This document shows positions 52,678 through 60,849 of a stretch of 64,000 bases of DNA, one piece after another. A model generated the notes under the pieces. It saw only the letters and a program-made list of their open reading frames with translations, was not told where the DNA came from and did no database searches. Both the position numbers and the translations under genes were made by a program. Numbering within the stretch: position 1 is the first letter of the stretch; each line of letters begins with the position of its first letter. Source of the DNA: a virus. The DNA is taken from positions 17,880-81,879 of the IMG/VR virus record IMGVR_UViG_3300017963_000239, one strand, 5' to 3'.

Positions 52678-53535
52678 ATGAGAGCGCTAGTTCTGTCCGG
52701 TGGCGGATCCCGAGGGGCGTACCAAGTTGGGGTTCTTCAGAAGGTGATGAAGGACGAAGGCCGGGACTACGACATCTTGTGCGGGGTTTCGGTGGGGGCG
52801 TTGAACACTGCGGGGCTTGCGCAGTTCAAGCTCGGAGACTCCAAGGCGGCTTGGGAGTGGCTGCATCAGCTTTGGTTGGGGATCAACACGAAGAAGATCT
52901 ACAAGAAGTGGGCGTTCTGGCCGTTGTCAGTTCCTTCCAAGGCGTCGGTGTTCAACACGGCCCCGCTTCGAGATCTCGTGACCAAGACGCTGAACGAGGA
53001 AGCCGTTCGAGTCTCCGGACGAAAACTCCGAATCGGTGCGGTGAGCTGGGAGACGGGTGAGTACACCTTGGCCACGGAGACCTCCACGAACTTGGCTTGG
53101 TGGGTTCTTGCCAGCTCGTCTTACCCCGTGATGTTCGAGCCCATCCGTGTTGGGGGCGAGGTACGGACGGACGGAGGAGCCCGGAACGTGACCCCATTGG
53201 CCGCAGCGCTGGAGCTGGGGGCGACGGAGATCGACGTCATCATGTCGGCAGATCCGGATGTTCGGGGGAGTTGGGATCCGAAGGGTAAGTTCTCCTACGA
53301 CTACCTGTTCCGCTACCTTTCGGTCAGCGGTGATGAGATCATGCGAAACGACCTGCGCTGCTTGGGCATCGACAACCCCTTCGTCGAGCCGAAGCCCGAG
53401 TACAAGAACGTGAAGATCAGAGTACAGAAGCCTCGGCACTCGATGACGAAGTTCGACTCGCTGAGCTTCGACCCGGCGATGATCAGGGAGATGATCAAGC
53501 TCGGGCACAAGGAAGCCTACGAAGAGAACTTCTGA
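52678..53535 (+). CDS. Patatin-like phospholipase
   Basis: 285 residues, starting at the base after the previous stop. Oxyanion motif SGGGSRGAYQ (residues 7-16), nucleophile elbow GVSVG (Ser38), and DGG near residue 164 for the Ser-Asp dyad, plus WVLASSSYPVMFEP typical of patatins. It would hydrolyse phospholipid acyl chains. No signal peptide. Location between fibre genes and the lysis-like cluster fits either a virion-associated lipase or a lysis aid. Rare in phages. Confidence 0.9.
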   Translation: MRALVLSGGGSRGAYQVGVLQKVMKDEGRDYDILCGVSVGALNTAGLAQFKLGDSKAAWEWLHQLWLGINTKKIYKKWAFWPLSVPSKASVFNTAPLRDLVTKTLNEEAVRVSGRKLRIGAVSWETGEYTLATETSTNLAWWVLASSSYPVMFEPIRVGGEVRTDGGARNVTPLAAALELGATEIDVIMSADPDVRGSWDPKGKFSYDYLFRYLSVSGDEIMRNDLRCLGIDNPFVEPKPEYKNVKIRVQKPRHSMTKFDSLSFDPAMIREMIKLGHKEAYEENF

Positions 53536-53588
53536 CCCCCTCAACTTCGCACTCGCGGAAGCGACGTCTTTGCGTACCATGGTCAGTC

Positions 53589-53798
53589 GTGGAGTTCTTG
53601 GAGGGAACGACAGAGGACGGGAAGCCCTTCGTCGTGTTGGCGGAGGGCGGTTGGGCGCTGGGTCCGGTGTTCAGCTCGATGGATGACGCGCGGGACTTCT
53701 TTCACCACATGGACGGAGACCCAGGCCGTTTCTCTCCGTGGGAGTTGCGAAGTTGCTACCGCGGCTGGCTGCTTGAGAAAGCGCAGCACCGCAGGTAA
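53589..53798 (+). CDS. 69-residue protein, unknown
   Basis: GTG start eight bases after TACCAT, a leaderless pattern. VEFLEGTTEDGKPFVVLAEGGWALGPVFSSMDDARDFFHHM suggests a small alpha/beta domain. Lies just before the muralytic gene. No family recognised. Confidence 0.5.
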   Translation: MEFLEGTTEDGKPFVVLAEGGWALGPVFSSMDDARDFFHHMDGDPGRFSPWELRSCYRGWLLEKAQHRR

Positions 53799-53809
53799 GG
53801 TATTTCGTC

Positions 53810-55162
53810 ATGAAATCAGACGAGTACCTACCTCTGGTTCGTTGGGGGTCGTATCGGGAGTACTCAGGACCCATCACGCTGGGGAAGCATCGTTACAAGA
53901 TCCCGGAGAACCCTGGCTACTGGGACAAGGTGCTTGCGACGCTGACGGCGACCGAAGGCGGGCGCTATGGCGCCGCGAACATGTATGACAGATGCATTCT
54001 CAGCGTCGGTCTGATCCAGTTCTGCGAAGCAGCTTCGATCTACGGCGTCACGCGCATGCTCGGTTACTGCGCGGGCGAGGACCATGACCTGCTCATGTCG
54101 TACTTGGACGAGATGCCGGTCTCCTGCGGGTTTCGTCGTACAGCGCAGGACAGCTGGGCTTTCCACTACAAGGGCCAGCAGGTGGCCTCGAAGGCCGAAC
54201 AACGGGAGATTTTCCTCGGGGGTGCCACGGGCTACAAGGGGCAGTGGACCGACGAGCAGATCGAGAAGGCCAAGCGCGTAGCTGCGGTGATGAGCTGCTT
54301 GTGGCAGGAGCGCCCCTTCCGCGAGGCACAGGAGAAGTTCACCCACGAGCGCCTGTTGCTCTTTGCCATGAAGAAGAGTCGGGACATCCTGTTCCCCTCG
54401 GGCGGCTACCCAACTGGAGGAGCGGCCGGAGCGCTCCGTTCGGCATTCTTGAGCTTCGCGGGCAACCTGCCGGCGGTGGCCGACGAGCACTTCCGGAAGG
54501 CGTACAACTCCAAGGAGTTCCAGAGCGCGTCGTTGGACGACCAGCTCGTCATCGCGCTGAAGGAGATGACCTTCGGTCCTGGCATTGCGATCTACCCACA
54601 CCGCTACGAGGCCATTCGTCCCGTGCTGGAGCGCGAGTGGGGGCTGGACCTTCCAGACTTCACTTCGGAGCTGAAGGAGTTCGAGGCAGAGATGCCCGAG
54701 CTGTCGATGTTCCCGACTCCGGCGCATATCCAGCAGGAGTTGATCAACCAGGGGTACGACCTAGGGCCTTCGGGAGCGGACGGGGACATCGGGCCGAAGT
54801 CTCGGGCGGCCATCAAGCAGTTCGAGATCGACAATGAGCTTCCCTACCCAGATGGGATCCCCGACGCAGCCTTCATGAAGAAGCTCGCCGACAATTCGGT
54901 GAAGAAGGACGAGCCGACGAAGCCCGCAGAGGTGGAGGCTCCGGAGCCAGACGACGAGCCGTTGGAGACCCCAGAGGACCGTGCCCCGGTCGAAGAGCCC
55001 GAGTCGCCACCGAAGGTCGTGGATGCTGTTGACAGCGAAGTCCCAGATGAAGAGCCGGACGACGAGGGTGAGGGGAGCAAAAGCAGAGGGCTATCAGTGA
55101 TGATCGTCGCCATTCTGGCGGCTCTGGTGGTCATCGTCGGCAAGGCGATGGGCTTGTATTGA
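53810..55162 (+). CDS. Muralytic enzyme with PG-binding domain and C-terminal membrane anchor
   Basis: 450 residues. N-terminal domain with TATEGGRYGAANMYDRCILSVGLIQFCEA has the lysozyme/transglycosylase look (Glu49 then YxxxSVGLIQ). A peptidoglycan-binding module lies at about 300-350 (HIQQELINQGYDLGPSGADGDIGPKSRAAIKQFE). Then comes an 80-residue Pro/Glu/Asp-rich tail and a final hydrophobic helix VMIVAILAALVVIVGKAMGLY. Cell wall hydrolysis is likely. A C-terminal transmembrane anchor after an acidic linker is unusual for an endolysin. Confidence 0.75.
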   Translation: MKSDEYLPLVRWGSYREYSGPITLGKHRYKIPENPGYWDKVLATLTATEGGRYGAANMYDRCILSVGLIQFCEAASIYGVTRMLGYCAGEDHDLLMSYLDEMPVSCGFRRTAQDSWAFHYKGQQVASKAEQREIFLGGATGYKGQWTDEQIEKAKRVAAVMSCLWQERPFREAQEKFTHERLLLFAMKKSRDILFPSGGYPTGGAAGALRSAFLSFAGNLPAVADEHFRKAYNSKEFQSASLDDQLVIALKEMTFGPGIAIYPHRYEAIRPVLEREWGLDLPDFTSELKEFEAEMPELSMFPTPAHIQQELINQGYDLGPSGADGDIGPKSRAAIKQFEIDNELPYPDGIPDAAFMKKLADNSVKKDEPTKPAEVEAPEPDDEPLETPEDRAPVEEPESPPKVVDAVDSEVPDEEPDDEGEGSKSRGLSVMIVAILAALVVIVGKAMGLY

Positions 55163-55176
55163 AAGGACGAGGGACC

Positions 55177-55452
55177 ATGAAGGACGCAGACCGAAAGCAG
55201 CTCGTGGCGAACCTGTACGATCTAGTGACCAAGCTCGGAGTGGCCGCGCAGAACTCGTTGGAGTTTTCCGCAACGGCCATCCCCAAGGACGCCGCATTGC
55301 TCAAAGCAGACGGCCCCGCGAGCAAGGTCGCCGAGCTGGGTGTCGAAGCGCTGAAGGCCGGGACGAAGGCCGTCGAGCTGTTCCACATCGTTTCGGTGGC
55401 GGCGATCGACCTCGCTGAAGAGACGGAGGGGGAGGACTCCAGCGATGCTTAG
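55177..55452 (+). CDS. Helical protein in the lysis-like cluster, unknown
   Basis: 91 residues, good GAAAGGACGAGG site. Long amphipathic helices (QLVANLYDLVTKLGVAAQNSLEFSA; VEALKAGTKAVELFHIVSVAAIDLAEE), weakly hydrophobic end. Could be a membrane-associated lysis regulator. Overlaps the next gene by eight bases. Confidence 0.6.
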   Translation: MKDADRKQLVANLYDLVTKLGVAAQNSLEFSATAIPKDAALLKADGPASKVAELGVEALKAGTKAVELFHIVSVAAIDLAEETEGEDSSDA

Positions 55453-55666
55453 GAAGCCGATCCATTTCGAAGCGGTCGACCAGAGCGACGAGCCCGCGCC
55501 CAAGCCGAATCGGCGCCAGAGGCGCGCTCAGGCAAAGCAGCAGAAGAAGGAGTTGAAACAGCTGCGCAAGCGCCTGGAAGATCGAGCGAAAAAGCAGTAC
55601 GACAAGATGCGGCGCGAGCAGACGGCGGCGGAGCCCGAAGTCGCGGACCAGTACAGTTTCGGGTAG
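55445..55666 (+). CDS. Highly charged coiled-coil protein
   Basis: 73 residues; the central 40 (NRRQRRAQAKQQKKELKQLRKRLEDRAKKQYDKMRREQ) form one strongly basic helix. Soluble and possibly nucleic-acid-binding. Overlaps both neighbours' transcripts in the lysis-like cluster. Function unknown. Confidence 0.6.
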   Translation: MLRKPIHFEAVDQSDEPAPKPNRRQRRAQAKQQKKELKQLRKRLEDRAKKQYDKMRREQTAAEPEVADQYSFG

Positions 55667-55681
55667 AGTGGAAGGTGACTG

Positions 55682-56092
55682 ATGACTACAACCCTTCTCT
55701 CCGCTGCAGCGCAAGCGCAAGCGACCTCAGATTCCCTGAGTGCCCTCGCCAAGTACGGCCCTCTCGGTATCTTCTGTATTCTTCTCATCGCAGCATTGGT
55801 TTGGACTGTGAAGGCGTGGCGGTCTTCCATGGAGGCTCGAACGGCGGACGCCAAGGAGTACGCCAAGGGTCTGAAGGAAGTCGGCGACGCAGGGGCGGCG
55901 CTAGCAGTCGAAGCCAACAAGGTTCAGGAGTCAGCCAAGACCGCACTCGACAAGCTCACAACAGCCTGTTCGGAGCTGAAGGCCCAGAGCAGCAAGGAGC
56001 ATGGGGATATGTGCGAGTCCGTCGACAAGCTGCGGGAGAAGCAGGTGGAGTTCGTCGCCGCGGCCAAGGCCCAAGCCAAAGGTCAAGGGTGA
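55682..56092 (+). CDS. Single-pass membrane protein with coiled coil (holin/spanin-like)
   Basis: 136 residues. Transmembrane segment YGPLGIFCILLIAALVWTVKAW at about 25-46, then a long heptad-rich helix to the C-terminus (RTADAKEYAKGLKEVGDAGAALAVEANKVQ onward). N-out/C-in or reverse topology cannot be told. Type III holins and i-spanins have this look. GGAAGGTG ahead of the ATG. Confidence 0.65.
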   Translation: MTTTLLSAAAQAQATSDSLSALAKYGPLGIFCILLIAALVWTVKAWRSSMEARTADAKEYAKGLKEVGDAGAALAVEANKVQESAKTALDKLTTACSELKAQSSKEHGDMCESVDKLREKQVEFVAAAKAQAKGQG

Positions 56093-56096
56093 TCTG

Positions 56097-56336
56097 ATGT
56101 TCGCATGGCTCAAGCTCCTGTTTCGAGACCCGAATGGGGACTCGCACGAGGCGATCGAAGAGTTCCGCAAAGAGAGGTCCAGGTCCAACGGCGTCAAGTC
56201 CGAGCTAGCGAAGGTCACCTACAGGCTGAAGAAAAGCCGAGAGGCCGTGCAAGCGAAGGCGCGAGCCATTCAAGCCGAGGGAGAAGAACGTGTCTCGACA
56301 GAAGGACTCCAACCCACCCAAGAGTCGTCCAGCTGA
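56097..56336 (+). CDS. Small charged protein, unknown
   Basis: 79 residues, ATG 56097. MFAWLKLLFRDPNGD start, then a basic/acidic helix (AIEEFRKERSRSNGVKSELAKVTYRLKKSREAVQAKARAIQ). Overlaps the next gene by 47 bases. A short amphipathic N-terminus could dock on the membrane. Confidence 0.5.
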   Translation: MFAWLKLLFRDPNGDSHEAIEEFRKERSRSNGVKSELAKVTYRLKKSREAVQAKARAIQAEGEERVSTEGLQPTQESSS

Positions 56337-57144
56337 CGACGACATCCACACCACGCCGCCCGAGGGCCTGAAGGACGCTTTGGACAGTGAGGGGTCCGAC
56401 GAGCTGGAGGAGCGAGGGCGCAAGGCTTTGGAAGAAGCTGTGAAGTCTAGGAGCGTGGCGCCCCCGAGCCGGTCTGTACGCGTACCAGCGGCGGAGAAGG
56501 AAGAGCAGGAAGAAGACGCCGACGCCGAGGAAGACTCCCGAGAGGAGACGGAGGACGACCTCGTGGCGGCTACTGGCGCTTTCGCTGAAGGTGTCGACAC
56601 GATCACCAGCGCGCTCCTCGTGCTGCTCGGCAAGTACGAGGAGTCCTCGGAGCGCCTGGCTACGGTGTCCCGGATTCTTTTGCTCTGCGTGGTCATTCAA
56701 ATTCTCGTTTTCGCGGTCGTGGGCTTCATGGTCTACCGCATGGAGGGCATGATGCAGCGTCTGGAGCGCGATCGGCAAAGTCTGAACGGTATGTCAGTCA
56801 AGCTGAACGACGCGGCGGTGCAGCTCGCAGACATTGTGCAGTCGCAGAAGGACACCGACGTCAAGATCGAAGAAGTGAAGAAGGAGACGGAGAAGAAGCC
56901 GGACATCGAGATTGTCGCCGACGAGCGGGGAGGCGCGAAAGTGGTCATCACCCCCAAGACCGATGAGGACAAGAAGGACAAGCCACTCCCGCCGTCCTAT
57001 CCGCCCAAGGGGCCGAAGGACGCCAAGCCTCCGGCCATCGAGATCCCAATCCCTGGTGCCAAGACGAGCCAGGCTCCGGTGCCGCCGAAGCCCCCGCAAG
57101 GGCCTTCCACTGCTCAGCAGGCTCCGCCCCCGCCCCCTCAATAG
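56290..57144 (+). CDS. Transmembrane protein with acidic N- and Pro-rich C-terminal regions
   Basis: 284 residues from GTG 56290. Acidic disordered N-terminus to about 90, one transmembrane helix (ILLLCVVIQILVFAVVGFMVY near 140-160), coiled coil (MEGMMQRLERDRQSLNGMSVKLNDAAVQLADIVQ), then a Pro/Lys tail ending QAPPPPPQ. A long periplasmic, Pro-rich stalk suggests an i-spanin-like or envelope-connecting protein. No enzymatic motif. Confidence 0.65.
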   Translation: MSRQKDSNPPKSRPADDDIHTTPPEGLKDALDSEGSDELEERGRKALEEAVKSRSVAPPSRSVRVPAAEKEEQEEDADAEEDSREETEDDLVAATGAFAEGVDTITSALLVLLGKYEESSERLATVSRILLLCVVIQILVFAVVGFMVYRMEGMMQRLERDRQSLNGMSVKLNDAAVQLADIVQSQKDTDVKIEEVKKETEKKPDIEIVADERGGAKVVITPKTDEDKKDKPLPPSYPPKGPKDAKPPAIEIPIPGAKTSQAPVPPKPPQGPSTAQQAPPPPPQ

Positions 57145-57170
57145 ACAATCGCTAGGCCATGTGATAGCCT
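57142..57170 (+). promoter_or_regulatory. Promoter TAGACAATC-17-TAGCCT overlapping a stop codon
   Basis: The -35 again includes the upstream TAG stop. Extended -10 TGATAGCCT ends six bases before ATG 57177; leaderless. Nearly identical in spacing and words to the promoter at 14450. Confidence 0.65.
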
Positions 57171-57176
57171 TGTCGC

Positions 57177-57617
57177 ATGGCAAACGTGCTGACTGTCCAC
57201 GAGCTGGACGACCTGCGCAATTGGGCGCGGGCTGCTCAGGACGAGGACCCCGACGACGAGTTCCCTCCGCTGCTCCTGCGGTTGCTGGATGAGAACGCGG
57301 AGCTGCGGACGCTGTTGTATGGGGCCAAGGAGTCGGGGGAGCTGGCGGCGGCGACTCGTCTTGCTGACGAGGTGGACCGCCTGCGTTCCGCCGAGAAGGA
57401 GTGGGCTCGTTTGGAGGGACAGTACAAGGAGCGTGTGAAGGAGTTGGAGGACCGCATCAACTTGCATGCTCTGGTGCTTGAGAAGCTGGTCAAGACACTG
57501 GGGCTAGCTCGGGACCGCTTGGTTGGAGGGGAGGGGACGAAGCCTGAAGTGTTCTCTCGGTTGTTGGAGATGGCGACTCGGGAGTACGACGAGGACAAGC
57601 GGCGGAGGGGGCTTTGA
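57177..57617 (+). CDS. Coiled-coil protein, unknown
   Basis: 146 residues with heptads through most of the length (LLRLLDENAELRTLLYGAKESGELAAATRLADEVDRLRSAEKEWARLEGQYKERVKELEDRINL). Acidic N-terminus. Transcribed from the leaderless promoter at 57142 and overlapping the next start. No family recognised. Confidence 0.65.
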   Translation: MANVLTVHELDDLRNWARAAQDEDPDDEFPPLLLRLLDENAELRTLLYGAKESGELAAATRLADEVDRLRSAEKEWARLEGQYKERVKELEDRINLHALVLEKLVKTLGLARDRLVGGEGTKPEVFSRLLEMATREYDEDKRRRGL

Positions 57618-59053
57618 GCAACGACATCAAGGCATTCTTCGACGCTCTTACTCCGGAGCTGGAGCGCATTCGGTCGAAGGACCCGGCCGAAATTCGGCTG
57701 CTAGAGGTGGACCAGGGTCAGAGGGCCGACGTCGAGATGGCGTTCCACGGGAGCGCGGCTCGTCGGGGAACGATGGTCTGGTCTGTTCCTTTCGCGACGA
57801 TCGAGGACGCTACGGCGCTAGGTCGTTCCGCCATTGCTTTCTTGATCCAAGAGCTGAAGGACGCTGTTGAGAAGGATTTGGACAAGAAGGGCCTGCTCTA
57901 CGACCCCCCGTACCGAGTGGTTCGGAAGCACTATCTTGGCGACGAGGACGACGAAGAGGTCAAGTGGACTGAGGAGAAGCACCGGACGGTCGCCATCTGG
58001 GAGGGCTTCGACCTGAGCAACTACGCGGTGGCTACGGACGGAAGGTTGGGGAGAATCGACCAAGGCGGCCGTGGGGGCAGGCTGTTCAAGACGGTTCTGG
58101 TGGCGCAGACCAGCAGCGGGGGTGGTTGGGTGGACATGGACCCGCAACCTCGGATTGTTCCGGGGACGACCGCGCCGTCCACGTCGAAGCGGCCCCCGGA
58201 CCCTTCGCTAGCTGACGCGCTCACCCGGAACATCCCTCAGCAACCGATGATGCCTGGTATGCAGCAGGCGATCGACTCGGCGAAGTCCGCTTCGGAGCGC
58301 AAGCGGGAGCGCCGGGATCAGGCCATCGCCAACCGCCAGGCAGCTCAGGCTCAGGCGGCTCATCTCGACCCCGAAGCAGAAGCACGGCGGGAGCAGCAGC
58401 GACAGGAAGCCGAGCGGCGGGCGGAGGAATCCCGGAGGCGCGCGGAGGAAGAGCGCGTGCGACGCGAGCGTGTGGAGAGCATCGAGAAGGCCGCCGGGGC
58501 TCCTTGGCTGAAGGCGCCGGAGGCGCTGCAGGAGTGCATCCGGACATGGCAGGCTGCGGCGGTGCACGAGGCGGACGCTCGGGACGCGCAGGTGGAGGCA
58601 GAGCTATTCGGAGGCGGCTCCGACTTGGACGCGGGGGCGGGGTGGGTAGAGGCCGAGAAGTCCGCGAGGGCGCTGCTGGACTTCCTGCAGGAACGCGTGG
58701 ACGAGGCGCAAGCGCGCAGGACCGGCAAGGGGTTCGAGAACATCTACGCCGAGGAAGACGACGCTGCGGTGGAGCGGGCCGCGCAAGAGGGCATTCAGGA
58801 GCATGCGGACGAAGCCGAGGCGGAGGTCGCGAAGCAACGTCGTGAAGCCGAGGAGCTTCGGCGCGAGACAGAGAGGTCCAAGCCGGAGACAGGGGACGAT
58901 GATCTGGACGATCTGCTGGAAGGTGGTCTCGGCCCCGACGCAGACGAGGACGACTCGATGCAGGCTTCCCCGCAGCGCGGCGGCCTTCGAGATCCGATGC
59001 CTAGCGTGGCCCTTTCTTCGATCCCTGGACTCTTCACGAAGCCCGCCCTGTGA
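57614..59053 (+). CDS. Large charged coiled-coil protein, unknown
   Basis: 479 residues from TTG 57614 overlapping the previous TGA. The N-terminal 190 residues are globular (VEMAFHGSAARRGTMVWSVPFATIED; RVVRKHYLGDEDDEEVKW), followed by a Glu/Arg/Ala-rich helix of about 120 residues (RREQQRQEAERRAEESRRRAEEERVRRERVE), a second globular part and an acidic tail. Candidate scaffolding or internal virion protein; no family recognised. Confidence 0.65.
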   Translation: MSNDIKAFFDALTPELERIRSKDPAEIRLLEVDQGQRADVEMAFHGSAARRGTMVWSVPFATIEDATALGRSAIAFLIQELKDAVEKDLDKKGLLYDPPYRVVRKHYLGDEDDEEVKWTEEKHRTVAIWEGFDLSNYAVATDGRLGRIDQGGRGGRLFKTVLVAQTSSGGGWVDMDPQPRIVPGTTAPSTSKRPPDPSLADALTRNIPQQPMMPGMQQAIDSAKSASERKRERRDQAIANRQAAQAQAAHLDPEAEARREQQRQEAERRAEESRRRAEEERVRRERVESIEKAAGAPWLKAPEALQECIRTWQAAAVHEADARDAQVEAELFGGGSDLDAGAGWVEAEKSARALLDFLQERVDEAQARRTGKGFENIYAEEDDAAVERAAQEGIQEHADEAEAEVAKQRREAEELRRETERSKPETGDDDLDDLLEGGLGPDADEDDSMQASPQRGGLRDPMPSVALSSIPGLFTKPAL

Positions 59054-59110
59054 GCCCTCGGCTGTCCGTGAGGCCCGTTTCGTGTATGATGCGGGCAGGC
59101 GAGGATCACT

Positions 59111-59425
59111 ATGAGCAAGCGACTGGAGAGGTTGCAGGCTGCAGCCAAAAGCGCCCGAGTAGACGAGACGATCGAAGGTCCAATTTGCTTCGAGAGCGTC
59201 GCCGAGCTGCACGACTTTTTGACCCAGGCGGTTATCGGTGAGTCTGAAGGGCTCGAAGAGGCCGGCAAGTGGATTCAGAAGGCCGTCAAGAACCCAGGAC
59301 GCTGCTCCGGTGAGAACTTCGGTGGGGCCGATTGCCCCAAGGGCAGCCCCCAGTACAACCTCGCAGTCCGGCTCAAGCCGGGCGGCGACCTCTACAAGAA
59401 GGCCCACGACAAGGGGAAGAAGTAG
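59111..59425 (+). CDS. 104-residue protein, unknown
   Basis: Helical N-terminus (MSKRLERLQAAAKSARVDE), then CFESVAELHDFLTQAV and a C-terminal GRCSGENFGGADCPKGSPQYNLAVRLKPGGDLYKK with two Cys. The last part resembles small conserved phage proteins of unknown role. Ends two bases before the next gene. Confidence 0.65.
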   Translation: MSKRLERLQAAAKSARVDETIEGPICFESVAELHDFLTQAVIGESEGLEEAGKWIQKAVKNPGRCSGENFGGADCPKGSPQYNLAVRLKPGGDLYKKAHDKGKK

Positions 59426-59427
59426 TC

Positions 59428-59805
59428 ATGGCCGATACGATGAACGAGTTCCGCCGCTTGGCGGGCATGGGGCCGATGTTCGAGGACCGCCGTCTCACCG
59501 AGCGGAAGAAGCTCGATGTGAAGGGCATTGTGAAGAAGGCCGAGCAGGCTCTCGGAGCCCCCGGTCCACCGGAGTTCGACCGCAGCGGGTTCGAGATGCG
59601 CCTTGCAGTTCGAGGCAAGCCCTCCCCGTTCACGGCGGTGATGGACACGTCGGCGCAGACGGAGCACGAGCTGATGTGGTTCGAGGTCGACGGCGACGTC
59701 TACGACAAGGTCAAGGGTCTGCTTCCTCCGCACAGCGCGAAGAAGGAGCGCGGGGGAAAGCTGATCATCGCCCACCCCAAGGAGAGCTACAGCTCCAAGT
59801 TCTGA
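59428..59805 (+). CDS. Conserved phage protein (FRRLAG family leader)
   Basis: 125 residues. The N-terminus MNEFRRLAGM matches the short N-terminal leader shared with the next protein (DFKRLAGLD). Central beta strands (FEMRLAVRGKPSPFTAVMDTSAQ; LMWFEVDGDVYDKVKGLLP). Such leaders are common in sets of co-regulated small phage proteins. Function unknown. Confidence 0.65.
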   Translation: MADTMNEFRRLAGMGPMFEDRRLTERKKLDVKGIVKKAEQALGAPGPPEFDRSGFEMRLAVRGKPSPFTAVMDTSAQTEHELMWFEVDGDVYDKVKGLLPPHSAKKERGGKLIIAHPKESYSSKF

Positions 59806-59815
59806 GGAGACCGAC

Positions 59816-60241
59816 ATGGCCGAAGAGCGCGTAGAACAGGACGAGAAGTGGCCTTCCATCTGGGGGCGCAGCGAGCCCGAGCTGAACGAGGGCGGTGACT
59901 TCAAGCGGCTGGCAGGTCTCGACTACGAGCCTCTGCACGAGGCGAAGGTCGGGGAGATCATTCTGAAGCAGATGGGCGGCGGCGGGCGCATCATGGCGAT
60001 GCTCGGTGCGCGCAAGTTCCTGATGCTTCCGAAGGGTGTGGCCATCGGCTGGCCGAGCCGGCATCGGTCGAAGGGCAACTACGTGGAGATCACGCTGCGG
60101 CCGGACGACACCTACACGATGATCTTCTTCAATGTCTCCCCCAAATTTGGGAAGAAGAAGGTCAAGTCATACGACGGCATCTATGCCGATCAGCTCGTGC
60201 CCGTTTTTGAGAAGCAAACGGGTTACTACTTGAGACTTTGA
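59816..60241 (+). CDS. Conserved phage protein, unknown
   Basis: 141 residues. VGEIILKQMGGGGRIMAMLGARKFLMLPKGVAIGWPSRHRSKGNYVEITLRPDDTYTMIFFNV and YADQLVPVFEKQTGYYLRL match a widespread uncharacterised phage domain (GGxGRxxxMxGAxxF ... RSKxNxVxITLxxxDxYxxxF). Small alpha/beta fold. Function unknown despite wide distribution. Confidence 0.75.
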   Translation: MAEERVEQDEKWPSIWGRSEPELNEGGDFKRLAGLDYEPLHEAKVGEIILKQMGGGGRIMAMLGARKFLMLPKGVAIGWPSRHRSKGNYVEITLRPDDTYTMIFFNVSPKFGKKKVKSYDGIYADQLVPVFEKQTGYYLRL

Positions 60242-60316
60242 TCGTCTCTGGACGGTTGGAAAGAATGGCCGATGATCGGTAAGGTGGTCGGTCCGACAGA
60301 TTGAAAGCAGATCGTG

Positions 60317-60344
60317 AAGGGCGTGTTCTTCGGAACGCGCCCTT
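60317..60344 (+). terminator. Rho-independent terminator
   Basis: Stem AAGGGCG-GTTC / GAAC-CGCCCTT with one mismatch, a TTCG tetraloop, and TTGCGTTGTTG after it. It separates the conserved small genes from the fibre genes. Confidence 0.7.
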
Positions 60345-60387
60345 TGCGTTGTTGTGAGTACACCGGGCGTGAGGTAGAGTTGGGTGC

Positions 60388-60849
60388 ATGCCGGAGCCCC
60401 GATTCGAGATCCCTGCAGGTGCGATCGACGGCGTGAACGTCACGTTCGTGACCTCTCAGCCGTACCGGCCCGGTTCGACGGCGGTGTTCCTGAACGGGCA
60501 GCTCAAGACGCAGGCGTTGGACGACGGCTGGGCGGAGACGGACCCGGCGGGTGGGGTGGTGACGCTGAACGAGGCGCCGCGCGGCTCGCCGGGCTGCCCG
60601 GACGTTGTTCAGATCTTCTACATCGACACCAGCCCCGTGCTGCCCGAGACGGTGGTCGACACGCGCCTTGTGGGGGTTATCAGGGCGGTGGGTGCCTTGG
60701 AGGCTGAAATCGTCTCTACGGGGCTGCTAGGGGGCGTAGTGGACGATTCTGAGGTGGGTCTGCAGGCTGAGGTCTTGGATGTAGACCGGCTGCGCGGGGT
60801 AGTGCAGGATGTGGAAGCTCTGCAGGGCGAGATCATAGGGGTGTGCTGA
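60388..60849 (+). CDS. Fibre-associated protein, unknown
   Basis: 153 residues, TAGAGT seven bases before the ATG (leaderless). The start FEIPAGAIDGVNVTFVTSQPYRPGSTAVFLNGQLK is a beta-sandwich motif common at the N-terminus of tail-fibre and baseplate adhesin proteins; the C-terminal half has two GLLG/LRGVV ... L(E/Q)A-E(V/I) repeats. Overlaps the next start by one base. Confidence 0.65.
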   Translation: MPEPRFEIPAGAIDGVNVTFVTSQPYRPGSTAVFLNGQLKTQALDDGWAETDPAGGVVTLNEAPRGSPGCPDVVQIFYIDTSPVLPETVVDTRLVGVIRAVGALEAEIVSTGLLGGVVDDSEVGLQAEVLDVDRLRGVVQDVEALQGEIIGVC

